Assembly (NCBI GenBank): GCA_937890485.1
Contig: CALBXN010000190.1
Coordinates: 1 to 21,777 of the forward strand
Length of the DNA: 21,777 nt
Origin: an uncultured Treponema sp.
Lineage (GTDB): Bacteria > Spirochaetota > Spirochaetia > Treponematales > Treponemataceae
Direction: 5' to 3'
Positions within the stretch are counted from its first letter, which is position 1, and every line of letters begins with the position of its first letter. The notes under the pieces are model-generated. The model had not been told where the DNA came from. It worked only from the letters and a program-made list of their open reading frames with translations, and searched no databases. This document shows positions 14,227 to 21,777 of the stretch, one piece after another. The translations under genes were made by a program, and so were the position numbers.

Positions 14227-16545
14227 CTATTGAATAACAAAATATTCTTTAATATTAGGACTTTTCGGTTTTGTATAATAATAATTTACAGTACCATTAT
14301 GAACACCTAAATCTTGCAGAATAATACCTTTGCCATAAATAACACTATTTGAATTAAATGTATTGTTTCTTGGATATTGGTAAGGTCCAAGAATTGTAAC
14401 AACTTTCCCAGAAGGATCCTGTACGACAAAGGAATAATCTGAAAAAATAATTGGTTCTAGATAAATATCAAAATTAATATTATAATTTGAATCTAACTCA
14501 TATATTGAAGTTTCTTTTTCTACCCCAAAATGTCGAATATCCCAAAGAGTTGCATTGCTTAAATTTGCACCTAACATTCCTTCTGGATAACAAAGGGCTC
14601 GTGCAAAATCTTTAAATAAAGTTTCTTCTGTAAAATAAGAATCATCTGTTACAGTTTGAATTGCTTCAACTATTGATTCAATATTGAAATACTCATTTGA
14701 AGCTATCTCTTTTACAACCTCTATACCATCTCCATAGTTTCTAGCGACAAAAGCTCCCATCAAATATGAATACCCATAAGATAAATTATCGTTATACCAT
14801 GAAGTCAAACCTTTAGAAGAATAGTCTGCCATAAAAGATTTTATATAAACATCCATCATTTCTGATAACTCAACATTTAATTCTTTAGAAAACAAATCTT
14901 CAGTAAGCAATGATAACATCTCATCGTACCAAGTTTCAGACATTGATTCTTCGTCTGAAAATTTTACAGTTTTATTTACAAAATGTAACATATGTTGAAA
15001 TTCGTGAACCAAAGTTCCTAAAGCTAAATTTGGAAATTTGTCTAAAAAGTGAACATCCATATAAAAAATTTCATCTTCATTAGACCTTAAATTTCCTGAT
15101 TCATACGTAAATGTATAATCGTCAGGCAACATATCTTTTGACCAGAAATAACCCAAAATACCAGTTTTTTGCCTTGCAGTAAAATCGTTTCCAATATCAA
15201 ATATCAAAATAGATATTTTTTCTTTTGGAGTAATTAAACCGTAATCCCACATTTCATCGTATTGTTCTTTGTAAGTTTTACCAAAAATTGCTGTTTCTGC
15301 TTGAAACATTTTATCAAAAGTATCTGAAAGAGTTTGTAATTGTGATAATTTTAAGTAATTATCTTCATTAGAAGATGAATAATTATCATAATTTGAATTT
15401 GCAACCCAAATATAGCCATAATCTCCTTCAACTTTTAATGTGGCAGAAATCCGTTCAAATTTTGTTTGATTTGAATTATTAGTACCAACATCAATCCAAA
15501 ATGAACGAGTATCACCAACATCGTAAGTTTCAAAATCAGATGAAGATCTTGGACTTATTCCACGACTTGATTTTTTCATATACAAATTTGATTTTTTGAA
15601 AATATTCTCTTTACTTGGTTTATGCTCTAAACGAATTACTTTTGAAGAATCAACTAAATCATTTTCATCTACAATAAGTCCTCTTGGAACTTTTGTTCCA
15701 TTTAAATAAAACACTGGACAGTCAAAAAGCAATTCTTCTTCTATAGAAGAAGATGTAACTTTACCAGCTTTTGAATCAGAAATATTGCCTGAATCAAGAT
15801 TTATTTTTAACAATGTTGCATTTGTTCCATCGATATTAAGAGAAACAGCCCCTGTTGTTTTTTCTCCAATATAAAATTGATATTCAGGAACACCTTTTCT
15901 TTTAAAAGCAGTTGCAAAAGTAGAACTTTCAGAATTTTCAGCAGTTCCTGTGACCCAAGTAAAATACATACCTTCAGCAGATGCTTGATTTGTTATTTTG
16001 TAGGAATACAATCCATTTTTATAAGTTAAATTATCTAAACTTACTGAAACTTTTTTATCTAAATCCATAACTGAATTTGTATTATAATAAATATTATATC
16101 CTGTGGCAGATGGAGCTTTATTAAAATAAACAACTAAATTATTGCTATCAAATTCTATTTTTGCTGAAGTAGGACCTCCTACTAAAGTAGTTGCACTAAC
16201 CATACTAGATGGATCCCCTACCCCAGAATAAAGTTCACCTGCAACCCAAAAATAATATGTCGTAAAAGGAGTTAGATCGCCAATAGCAACTTTTGTGTTT
16301 TCGCCAACTGCAACTTGTATTGCATCTGTGATATTATCAGTTGTAGAAACATAAACAACATATCCTGAATAACTATTATTTCCTCTCCAAGAAAGAACTA
16401 CAGCGTTTGAAAAAACATCTTCAACTGTTAAATTTTGAGGAGGTTCTTGACTTCCAATCGATGTATAACCACAACCAACAAACATAATAGATATTAGAGT
16501 CAAAATAGTAACAAAAAAAGCATTACACAAAGAATTTTTTTTCAT
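14227..16545 (-). CDS. Fn3-domain metalloprotease lipoprotein (M30-like), paralog 2
   Basis: 772 residues. The signal ends MFVGC with Cys25 as the lipid site. Residues about 35-122 are a fibronectin type III-like domain (LSWRGNN, TPFTTYYFWV); about 125-215 is a second, more divergent copy. A linker region follows (about 220-365), then the peptidase domain from about 366. The zinc motif HEFQH is at 514-518 with catalytic Glu515, and WYDEMLSLLTED (539-550) probably supplies the third zinc ligand, as in HExxH+E proteases; family M30 (hyicolysin-like) is the best fit. The C-terminal region of about 100 residues ends EYFVIQ, almost the same end as the paralog upstream. The ribosome binding site GAGGTGA is strong. 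It lies 24 nt after the paralog and 9 nt before the aminopeptidase. Expected on the outer surface or in the periplasm, cutting proteins; substrates unknown. Confidence 0.88.
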   Translation of the reverse strand: MKKNSLCNAFFVTILTLISIMFVGCGYTSIGSQEPPQNLTVEDVFSNAVVLSWRGNNSYSGYVVYVSTTDNITDAIQVAVGENTKVAIGDLTPFTTYYFWVAGELYSGVGDPSSMVSATTLVGGPTSAKIEFDSNNLVVYFNKAPSATGYNIYYNTNSVMDLDKKVSVSLDNLTYKNGLYSYKITNQASAEGMYFTWVTGTAENSESSTFATAFKRKGVPEYQFYIGEKTTGAVSLNIDGTNATLLKINLDSGNISDSKAGKVTSSSIEEELLFDCPVFYLNGTKVPRGLIVDENDLVDSSKVIRLEHKPSKENIFKKSNLYMKKSSRGISPRSSSDFETYDVGDTRSFWIDVGTNNSNQTKFERISATLKVEGDYGYIWVANSNYDNYSSSNEDNYLKLSQLQTLSDTFDKMFQAETAIFGKTYKEQYDEMWDYGLITPKEKISILIFDIGNDFTARQKTGILGYFWSKDMLPDDYTFTYESGNLRSNEDEIFYMDVHFLDKFPNLALGTLVHEFQHMLHFVNKTVKFSDEESMSETWYDEMLSLLTEDLFSKELNVELSEMMDVYIKSFMADYSSKGLTSWYNDNLSYGYSYLMGAFVARNYGDGIEVVKEIASNEYFNIESIVEAIQTVTDDSYFTEETLFKDFARALCYPEGMLGANLSNATLWDIRHFGVEKETSIYELDSNYNINFDIYLEPIIFSDYSFVVQDPSGKVVTILGPYQYPRNNTFNSNSVIYGKGIILQDLGVHNGTVNYYYTKPKSPNIKEYFVIQ

Positions 16546-16569
16546 AAATTCACCTCACTAAAAATTTTC

Positions 16570-18855
16570 TTATTGAATCACAAAATATACATTTACATCA
16601 CTGGATGTTGGAGCCTTATAATCAAATGTAACTTCATCAGATTGAATTCCAAATGTATGAACAGATACACCAAGAGGTCTTAAATCCCGTGTCTGATCTG
16701 CTTCTAAGTAATACGGACTATATTTATACTGAACATTGTTATTTTCATCATAATATCTAAAATAATAATCAGCTAAACAAATTGGTCGTAATTTATATTC
16801 AAATCCATCAATTGTACAACTATTTCCTCTGTAAAAATGTTTTAAGTCTTCTTTAGCTGCTTTCCCTAGAAGAGAATTTTCATCATCTTCGGCACCTGTA
16901 ATTTCTTCTGGATAACATAGGGCTCGGGCAAATTCTTTAAGTAAATCGCCTTTAGTAAGATAACAATCATTTATTTCATTTATTGCATCAAGAATTGATT
17001 CAAAATCAACAGATTTATTCTCCATCATGGCTTTTACAAGGTCTGCTCCCCCGTAATTTCTTGTAATAAAAGCACCAAAGGCATAAGCATGTGCATAAGA
17101 ATATAATGTATTACTATCATTAAACCACTCATTAGCACCATTAAATAAATATCCATAATTAAACTGTGCTAAACGAGAACGAGGACTATCCTTATCTTCA
17201 ATTCCAATATCATCTTGTAATAAATCTTCACAAACCATAGAAAGCATTTCATTATACCAAGTTGATGGAAATACCTCCCACTTAAGATTTTTATTTACAA
17301 AATTCAACATGTGTTGAAATTCATGTGCTAAAGTAGAATAAGTCATTTCTGTAAAAGAATCTAAAAAATGCGAATCGATATAAAATATTTCTGTTTCATT
17401 TGAACGAATACCACTTTTAGAAGTACTAGAATCTGGATAAAAATCTTTTGCCCAGAAATATCCTAAAACACCTGAACTTTGTACAGAAGAGGCATCATCA
17501 AAAATATCTAAAATTAAAATTGAAATTTTTTCCTCAGGATAAATTAATCCATCAGAATTTATATCATCATTTTGATAGGCTGTTTTATAAGTATCCCCAT
17601 AAAGAGTTGTTTCTTTTTCATAAAGAGCATCAAATTTTTCAGAAACTGCATTAGCTTGTTCAAATGTGATTTTGTTATCAACTTTGCTTTCCGAAGAAAT
17701 ATCATAATTTTTATCTAAAACCCAAACATAGCAATAATCGCCTTCTACAACTAATGTTGCATCCTTTTTTGTAAATCTTGAATGTTCATCATCTACCCAA
17801 AATTGCTTTTTATCTCCAATTTGATACTCGTTGGCATAGTAAGATGAAAAATTTTGAATTGAACTTTCATTTCTGGATTGAGCAACTTTTACAAATTTTT
17901 GTGGATTGTAATTAAATTCTTTGCTTAACTTATGTTCATGTCTAATTACACTAGATTCATCTTGCAATGGTGTTATTACTTCAGTATCTCTAGAAATTCG
18001 ACTTCCCACTACATTATAAACAGGATATATATCCTTTGAAACAGCCATTGTATTACTAGAAATATTTGAAATTGTTCCCGTTTTATTATTTGCAATCACA
18101 TTTTTTGAACTATTGTTTATCTTCAACATAAAAACTTCTGTATCATCTGGAACTTCTTGTAGTGAATAATCACTTTTAGAATTTACAGGTGCACTTTCTA
18201 TGTGAAATTTGTAATTTGGAATTCCTTTTCTCTTAAACGCACCAACTCCATAGGAAGAAGGTTTTTCATCATTTACACCATAAACCCAGACATAATACAA
18301 TCCATCATTTACAGCCTTTTGCGAAAGAGTATAACTCATCATATTAGAAGAAGATGAAGGCACTGTTATTTTTGGTGCATTTTCATTAGAATTTTTATTT
18401 GCATACAAAATTAAATATTCAGTTGCATTTGGAACAGAATCCCAAGTTAATTTTAAATCTGAGCCATCTATTTCAAGTTCAACTTTTTTTGGTGCCCCAA
18501 TCAAAGTTTTTGCAGTCACCATATCAGAAACATCACTTCTATTGGAATAAGAAACTGCTTGAACCCAAAAATAATATTGAGTAAATGAATTTAACCCAAT
18601 AATTCGTACTCCTCTAGCAGCATTTACACCTAAAGAACTAGCAGAAGATATATTATCCGATGTAGAAATATAAATAACATAAGAATTATTTGAATTGCTA
18701 CCATCCCATGTAAGAGAAACACCATCTGAAAATACTTTTTGAACTTTTAGATTAACAGGTGTGCTTACAGGAGATTCCTCAACTCCATTTGGACATCCAA
18801 AAAAACAAAGTATGATAAAAAGTGAAAATAAAATACTAACAAATCTTGACTTCAT
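16570..18855 (-). CDS. Fn3-domain metalloprotease lipoprotein (M30-like), paralog 1
   Basis: 761 residues, same layout as its neighbour: lipoprotein signal ending FFGC (Cys21), Fn3-like domain at about 30-117, a second one at about 121-205 (LKLTWDSVPNATEYLILY), a linker, then the peptidase domain with HEFQH at 511-515 and WYNEMLSMVCED at 533-544. Segments shared with the neighbour include AFKRKG, the RSNE-EIFY region just before the zinc motif, RALCYPE after it, and the last five residues YFVIQ. The two are therefore a tandem duplication that has since diverged substantially. ATG is preceded by AAGGAG at 7 nt, the best ribosome binding site in the unit, and by a strong promoter, so this is the first and probably most highly expressed gene of the three. 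The M30 label rests on motif pattern only. Confidence 0.88.
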   Translation of the reverse strand: MKSRFVSILFSLFIILCFFGCPNGVEESPVSTPVNLKVQKVFSDGVSLTWDGSNSNNSYVIYISTSDNISSASSLGVNAARGVRIIGLNSFTQYYFWVQAVSYSNRSDVSDMVTAKTLIGAPKKVELEIDGSDLKLTWDSVPNATEYLILYANKNSNENAPKITVPSSSSNMMSYTLSQKAVNDGLYYVWVYGVNDEKPSSYGVGAFKRKGIPNYKFHIESAPVNSKSDYSLQEVPDDTEVFMLKINNSSKNVIANNKTGTISNISSNTMAVSKDIYPVYNVVGSRISRDTEVITPLQDESSVIRHEHKLSKEFNYNPQKFVKVAQSRNESSIQNFSSYYANEYQIGDKKQFWVDDEHSRFTKKDATLVVEGDYCYVWVLDKNYDISSESKVDNKITFEQANAVSEKFDALYEKETTLYGDTYKTAYQNDDINSDGLIYPEEKISILILDIFDDASSVQSSGVLGYFWAKDFYPDSSTSKSGIRSNETEIFYIDSHFLDSFTEMTYSTLAHEFQHMLNFVNKNLKWEVFPSTWYNEMLSMVCEDLLQDDIGIEDKDSPRSRLAQFNYGYLFNGANEWFNDSNTLYSYAHAYAFGAFITRNYGGADLVKAMMENKSVDFESILDAINEINDCYLTKGDLLKEFARALCYPEEITGAEDDENSLLGKAAKEDLKHFYRGNSCTIDGFEYKLRPICLADYYFRYYDENNNVQYKYSPYYLEADQTRDLRPLGVSVHTFGIQSDEVTFDYKAPTSSDVNVYFVIQ

Positions 18856-18909
18856 GCAAAATCTCCTTATTGATAATTACTTAAATTAAATCCCATAATT
18901 TACACCTAC

Positions 18910-18939
18910 ATTTTATCATTATGTTTTTAGAACTGTCAA
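18910..18939 (-). promoter_or_regulatory. Promoter of the metalloprotease-lipoprotein operon
   Basis: TTGACA (18934-18939), 18 nt, TAAAAT (18910-18915) on the minus strand, with TG one base upstream of the -10 box (extended -10). The transcript would start near 18903, giving a leader of about 48 nt before ATG 18855. Confidence 0.75.
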
Positions 18940-18958
18940 TGCAACAAAACTTATATTG

Positions 18959-18987
18959 TAGACATAAAAAACTAGGTCATATATAAT
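18959..18987 (+). promoter_or_regulatory. Promoter giving a leaderless rsmE transcript
   Basis: TAGACA (18959-18964), 17 nt, TATAAT (18982-18987). The GTG start codon at 18995 is 8 nt after the last base of the -10 box, where transcription should begin. No Shine-Dalgarno sequence lies in between. Confidence 0.6.
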
Positions 18988-18994
18988 TCTTTAT

Positions 18995-19747
18995 GTGAAT
19001 ATTGTTTTATTTGAAAATTCAGAAATAAACTTACCTCTTTCTATAGATGATAACAGAGCAAAACATATAATTCAAATTTTGCATAAGAAAGAAGGTGAAT
19101 TTTTTGATGCAGGAATTATTGGAGGAAAAGCCGGAAAAGCAAAAATCCTTAAAATTGATGAAACTGGATTAAATTTTGAATTTACAGAAGAAACTGACGG
19201 AAAATCACTTTATCCCCTTTCAATGATTATTGGATTTCCTCGACCAATTCAATTAAAACGACTTTTTAGAGATATGGCAGGATTGGGAACAGAATCCATT
19301 CATCTTACAGGAACAGAACTTGGGGAAAAATCCTACATGCAATCAAACATTGTAGAAAAAGGAACTGCCTACAATTTGCTCAAAGAAGGAACAATTCAAG
19401 CAAAAAGTACTCATATCCCAGAATTAATTCTTCATCAAAATTTATCAGAATGCGTTGAAAAAATTTTAAAAACAAATTATTCTGAAAAAACAATTTTGAT
19501 TGCCCTTGATAATGTTCAAAGTAAAATTTCGCTAACAGATTTTTTAGACAAATTTAACAAAAAACTTGAAAATTATAAAATTTTTGCTGCTATCGGAAGT
19601 GAACGAGGTTGGACAGACAAAGAACGAAATTTTCTTGTACAAAAAGGTTTTACACTTTGTAGCATGGGAACTAGAGTTTTACGAACAGAAACTGCAAGTA
19701 CAGTGGCGGCGTCAATCATTCTTTCAAAAATGGGAGTTTTATCATGA
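18995..19747 (+). CDS. rsmE: 16S rRNA (uracil-1498-N3)-methyltransferase
   Basis: 250 residues, the usual length. RsmE methylates U1498 of 16S rRNA in the 30S subunit, using S-adenosylmethionine. The N-terminal PUA-like domain (1-70) includes RAKHIIQILHKKEGEFF, and the C-terminal SPOUT domain (about 72-250) holds the knot with IGSERGWTDKE (200-210) and MGTRVLRTETAST (224-236). GSERGW replaces the textbook GPEGG loop, a variant I recall from other RsmE subgroups. The start is GTG 18995; it gives the normal family N-terminus, has no ribosome binding site, and lies at the expected transcript start. The stop overlaps the next gene's start by ATGA, so translation of the two is coupled. Confidence 0.94.
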   Translation: MNIVLFENSEINLPLSIDDNRAKHIIQILHKKEGEFFDAGIIGGKAGKAKILKIDETGLNFEFTEETDGKSLYPLSMIIGFPRPIQLKRLFRDMAGLGTESIHLTGTELGEKSYMQSNIVEKGTAYNLLKEGTIQAKSTHIPELILHQNLSECVEKILKTNYSEKTILIALDNVQSKISLTDFLDKFNKKLENYKIFAAIGSERGWTDKERNFLVQKGFTLCSMGTRVLRTETASTVAASIILSKMGVLS

Positions 19748-20544
19748 ATAATGACCAAATAAAACAAATTCTACTTGATATAGAAGAAACTGAAATTGAT
19801 TTTACAGTTACAATGAGTGGTAAAGAAAGCAAAAAAGTAAATGGGCTTTACAAACCAGAAAATCACGAAATTATTTTACATAATTTGAATTTCAAAGCAG
19901 ATAATCAACTTATTTACACAGCGATTCACGAATATACACATCATTTAATTACTGTTCAACAAGAAAAAATGTCTAAAGGATTGTGTCCTAAAAACGCTCG
20001 TTGCCACACAAACGAATTTTGGGCAAAATTTCACAGTCTACTTGAAGTTGCCGAGAGCAAAGGAATTTATGTAATTGGTTTAGAAGATGCACCAGAACTT
20101 GCTCAACTTACAGATGAAATCAAAAAAAATTATTTAGAGCAAAATGGTAAATTGATGATTGAGTTTGGAAAACTTTTAGCAAAAGCCCACCAATTATGCC
20201 AAGACGCAAATATTCGTTACGAAGACTATATCGATAGAGTTTTGCAACTTCCTCGTTCGGCTGCAAAAACAATTACAAAAATCAGCGTTTCAAATATCGA
20301 CCCAAAAATCGGTTTTGAAAACATGAAAATTGTAGCCTCTGCAACTCCAGCCAAAAGAGCAGAAGTTCAAGAAAACTTAGAAGCAGGCAAAAGTCCCGAT
20401 ACAGTTCGTTCATTAATGAAGAAAAAAGCACAAGAAATTGATGAAAAAACTCGGCTTGAAAAGGAGAAATCTCGCCTTGAAAAAACTATCAGCCAACTTA
20501 CAACTCGCTTGGAACTTATCGAAGAAAGCCTTGCATCTTTGTAA
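19744..20544 (+). CDS. HExxH metalloprotease-like protein with C-terminal coiled coil
   Basis: 266 residues, no signal peptide. Residues 62-66 are HEYTH, a zincin motif following a beta-strand region, and a further His88 sits in CHTNEFWAKF. HExxH followed about 22 residues later by His and then EFW recalls the YgjP/WLM and SprT-like groups (H-x-x-x-FW), which trim damaged or DNA-bound proteins; I treat this as a pattern match. Residues about 165-225 form a helical part (LPRSAAKTITKI; AKRAEVQENLEAGKSPDTVR) that looks somewhat like a ParB-type helix-turn-helix region. Residues about 225-264 are a charged coiled coil. It overlaps rsmE by 4 nt (ATGA), so it is co-expressed with a ribosome-modifying enzyme. 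Its actual function is unknown to me. Confidence 0.83.
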   Translation: MNNDQIKQILLDIEETEIDFTVTMSGKESKKVNGLYKPENHEIILHNLNFKADNQLIYTAIHEYTHHLITVQQEKMSKGLCPKNARCHTNEFWAKFHSLLEVAESKGIYVIGLEDAPELAQLTDEIKKNYLEQNGKLMIEFGKLLAKAHQLCQDANIRYEDYIDRVLQLPRSAAKTITKISVSNIDPKIGFENMKIVASATPAKRAEVQENLEAGKSPDTVRSLMKKKAQEIDEKTRLEKEKSRLEKTISQLTTRLELIEESLASL

Positions 20545-21385
20545 AGCAGTTTTATTTTTCAGTTTAATTTTGCAAGGTCAAAATCTTTTTGCAGATTCTC
20601 TTTCTATGCCACAAATGCCTAGCATGCCGTCGGTTTCTTCACCTTCGATTAATTCTTCTTCCGTTAATAATCAAACTGCAAAAAGCCAAGAAAAAACTTC
20701 TCAGACAAAAAACCAAGCCTCTTCAGTTACAGCAGCTTCATTGTTACAAATGAATTCATCTAATCCCTTTGGTTCAATTACAGATTTAAATTCTATTTTA
20801 TCAAATCTATCAACTGAAAAAACAACAGAAGCAGATTTATCTACTTTATCAACACTTTCTACCAAATTATTAAATTCAAATTCAACAAGTAATTCTCTTT
20901 CTAGTGATAAGATATTAACAGAAATCTTAAAAAAACTTGAAACCATGCAAGAACAACTTGATAAAATCAATGATGTTCCAAAATCTGAACAGAAAGAAAA
21001 AATTGCTTCAACTGAAAACGAAAAAACAAAAGTTCAAAAACAAAAAATTTTGCGTTTTAAAATAAATAATTATGATTTAACAAAAACTTTTACAACCTTA
21101 TTTTTTTCTGAACAAGAAGCAGACGGAAGTTTTTTGCTTACAGGAGACAGAGTTTATAATCTTTATGGAAAACAAATGAGCGAAACTTTTTACATGCTTT
21201 TTAAAAACAAAAAAGGCAACAACTTTGAAGTAGCTGTTGCCTTAACCCAAAATGATGAAAATCAACATTCATTTTTATACAGGTTATCAAAAGATTCCCC
21301 GTACGAAGCACAATGTACAGGAAATCTTTTTTTCGTAAATCACAATCAAAATGACTTAAAAGTAGACATTTTAATTGAACAATAA
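20531..21385 (+). CDS. Exported Ser/Thr/Asn-rich coiled-coil protein of unknown function
   Basis: 284 residues from a TTG start at 20531. I chose it because the protein then begins MHLCKAVLFFSLILQGQNLFA, a clean signal peptide; the frame is open back to an ATG at 20438, but that would put about 35 basic residues before the signal and a long overlap with the upstream gene. The TTG choice gives a 14-nt overlap; no good Shine-Dalgarno sequence is seen, so reinitiation after the upstream gene is likely. The mature part has Met/Pro/Ser repeats (MPQMPSMPS), a low-complexity Ser/Thr/Asn stretch, a short coiled coil (ILKKLETMQEQLDKIN), and a C-terminal folded domain of about 110 residues starting KILRFKINNYD, with alternating strands and a single Cys. 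No family recognised. Probably periplasmic or surface. Confidence 0.75.
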   Translation: MHLCKAVLFFSLILQGQNLFADSLSMPQMPSMPSVSSPSINSSSVNNQTAKSQEKTSQTKNQASSVTAASLLQMNSSNPFGSITDLNSILSNLSTEKTTEADLSTLSTLSTKLLNSNSTSNSLSSDKILTEILKKLETMQEQLDKINDVPKSEQKEKIASTENEKTKVQKQKILRFKINNYDLTKTFTTLFFSEQEADGSFLLTGDRVYNLYGKQMSETFYMLFKNKKGNNFEVAVALTQNDENQHSFLYRLSKDSPYEAQCTGNLFFVNHNQNDLKVDILIEQ

Positions 21386-21386
21386 A

Positions 21387-21777
21387 TTAATCTGGCATCT
21401 TTTTGAAATTATCAAATTCTTCTAACATTTGAGCGTCTTTATTTTTATCCAAAAGACTAACTACAACTGTTACAAGCAAACATAAAATAAATGCTGGTAA
21501 AATTTCGTAAACACCAAAAATTGGACAAACAGAAGCTGGAATATTATGCCAAGCAACTACTGTAACTCCACCAGTTATCAATCCAGCGATTGCACCTTTT
21601 GCAGTACATCCACGCCAGAATAATGATAGAAGAATTAGAGGTCCAAATGTTGCACCAAAACCAGCCCATGCGTAACTTACCAATCCAAAAATAGAACTGT
21701 TTTCATCCAATGAAAGAACAAATGCAATAGCTGCAATAATAAATACAGCAAGTCTACTGATATTTAAAACTTCTTTT
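21387..21777 (-). CDS. putP: Sodium:proline symporter, C-terminal part (5' end off the right edge)
   Basis: About 130 codons are visible; the frame stays open to the window edge, where it reads VLNISRLAVFIIAAI. The sequence SLDENSSIFGLVSYAWAGFGATFGPLILLSLFW is the well-conserved late segment of PutP in the sodium:solute symporter family, followed by TAKGAIAGLITGG and two more membrane helices and a short charged cytoplasmic tail. It would take up proline with sodium ions. An apparent start at a TTG within this stretch is not real, because conservation continues upstream of it. It converges on the 20531 gene with a single base between the stop codons. Confidence 0.9.
   Translation of the reverse strand, partial: KEVLNISRLAVFIIAAIAFVLSLDENSSIFGLVSYAWAGFGATFGPLILLSLFWRGCTAKGAIAGLITGGVTVVAWHNIPASVCPIFGVYEILPAFILCLLVTVVVSLLDKNKDAQMLEEFDNFKKMPD

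Noticed and set aside
17448..18584. His/Lys/Leu-rich plus-strand open frames
   Set aside because: They are antisense shadows of the Fn3/M30 lipoprotein gene; the odd composition comes from AT-rich codons read backwards.
1..21777. CRISPR array, prophage, insertion sequence or rRNA
   Set aside because: No regularly spaced direct repeats, no transposase other than the Rpn-type protein, no phage structural genes and no rRNA were seen on reading the window.

Overview
The window is about 21.8 kb of very AT-rich bacterial chromosome. It has dense gene packing, many Sec or lipoprotein signal sequences with loose lipoboxes (FVGC, FFGC, FNSC), and a gene set (M30-type lipoproteins, AmpS/M29 aminopeptidase, SH3b lipoprotein, PutP) that together suggest a host-associated spirochaete, most likely a Treponema of the gut or rumen type. 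That placement is an inference from gene style; no rRNA is present to settle it.

Layout. (1) 1-1339 (-): ABC-F ATPase, 3' end cut by the window edge. (2) 1378-5243 (-): a four-gene unit consisting of an ECF sigma factor, a single-pass membrane protein (likely anti-sigma/sensor), a secreted caspase-like cysteine peptidase, and an SH3b lipoprotein. The genes are spaced 3, 26 and 9 nt apart behind one sigma70-like promoter that carries a perfect inverted repeat. (3) 5363-5905 (+): divergent small membrane protein with an apparently leaderless start. (4) 5904-6218: non-coding, with a GC-richer ~160-bp imperfect palindrome and a terminator. (5) 6219-6581 (-): small lipoprotein with unusually elaborate 5' control signals. 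(6) 6837-7634 (+): Rpn/PD-(D/E)XK_2-type nuclease. (7) 7680-7894 (-): tRNA-Cys(GCA) followed by two successive terminators.

(8) 7970-12968 (+): five-gene run of unknown conserved-looking protein, thioredoxin reductase trxB, exported GH3 beta-N-acetylhexosaminidase (NagZ-like), GNAT acetyltransferase and orphan ABC ATPase. (9) 13075-18855 (-): two paralogous HEFQH metalloprotease lipoproteins with N-terminal Fn3-like repeats, then a cytosolic AmpS/M29 aminopeptidase. This reads as a peptide-scavenging unit: cut protein outside, trim peptides inside. (10) 18995-21385 (+): rsmE, an HExxH protein overlapping it by ATGA, and an exported Ser/Thr-rich coiled-coil protein. (11) 21387-21777 (-): C-terminal part of a PutP-type sodium:proline symporter.

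The most unusual item is the sigma/anti-sigma/caspase/SH3b cassette, which looks like an envelope-signalling or envelope-damage circuit. Next come the palindromic element near 6.0 kb, the layered control region of the 6.2 kb lipoprotein, and two or three genes whose start codon sits 6-7 nt downstream of a -10 box (leaderless candidates).
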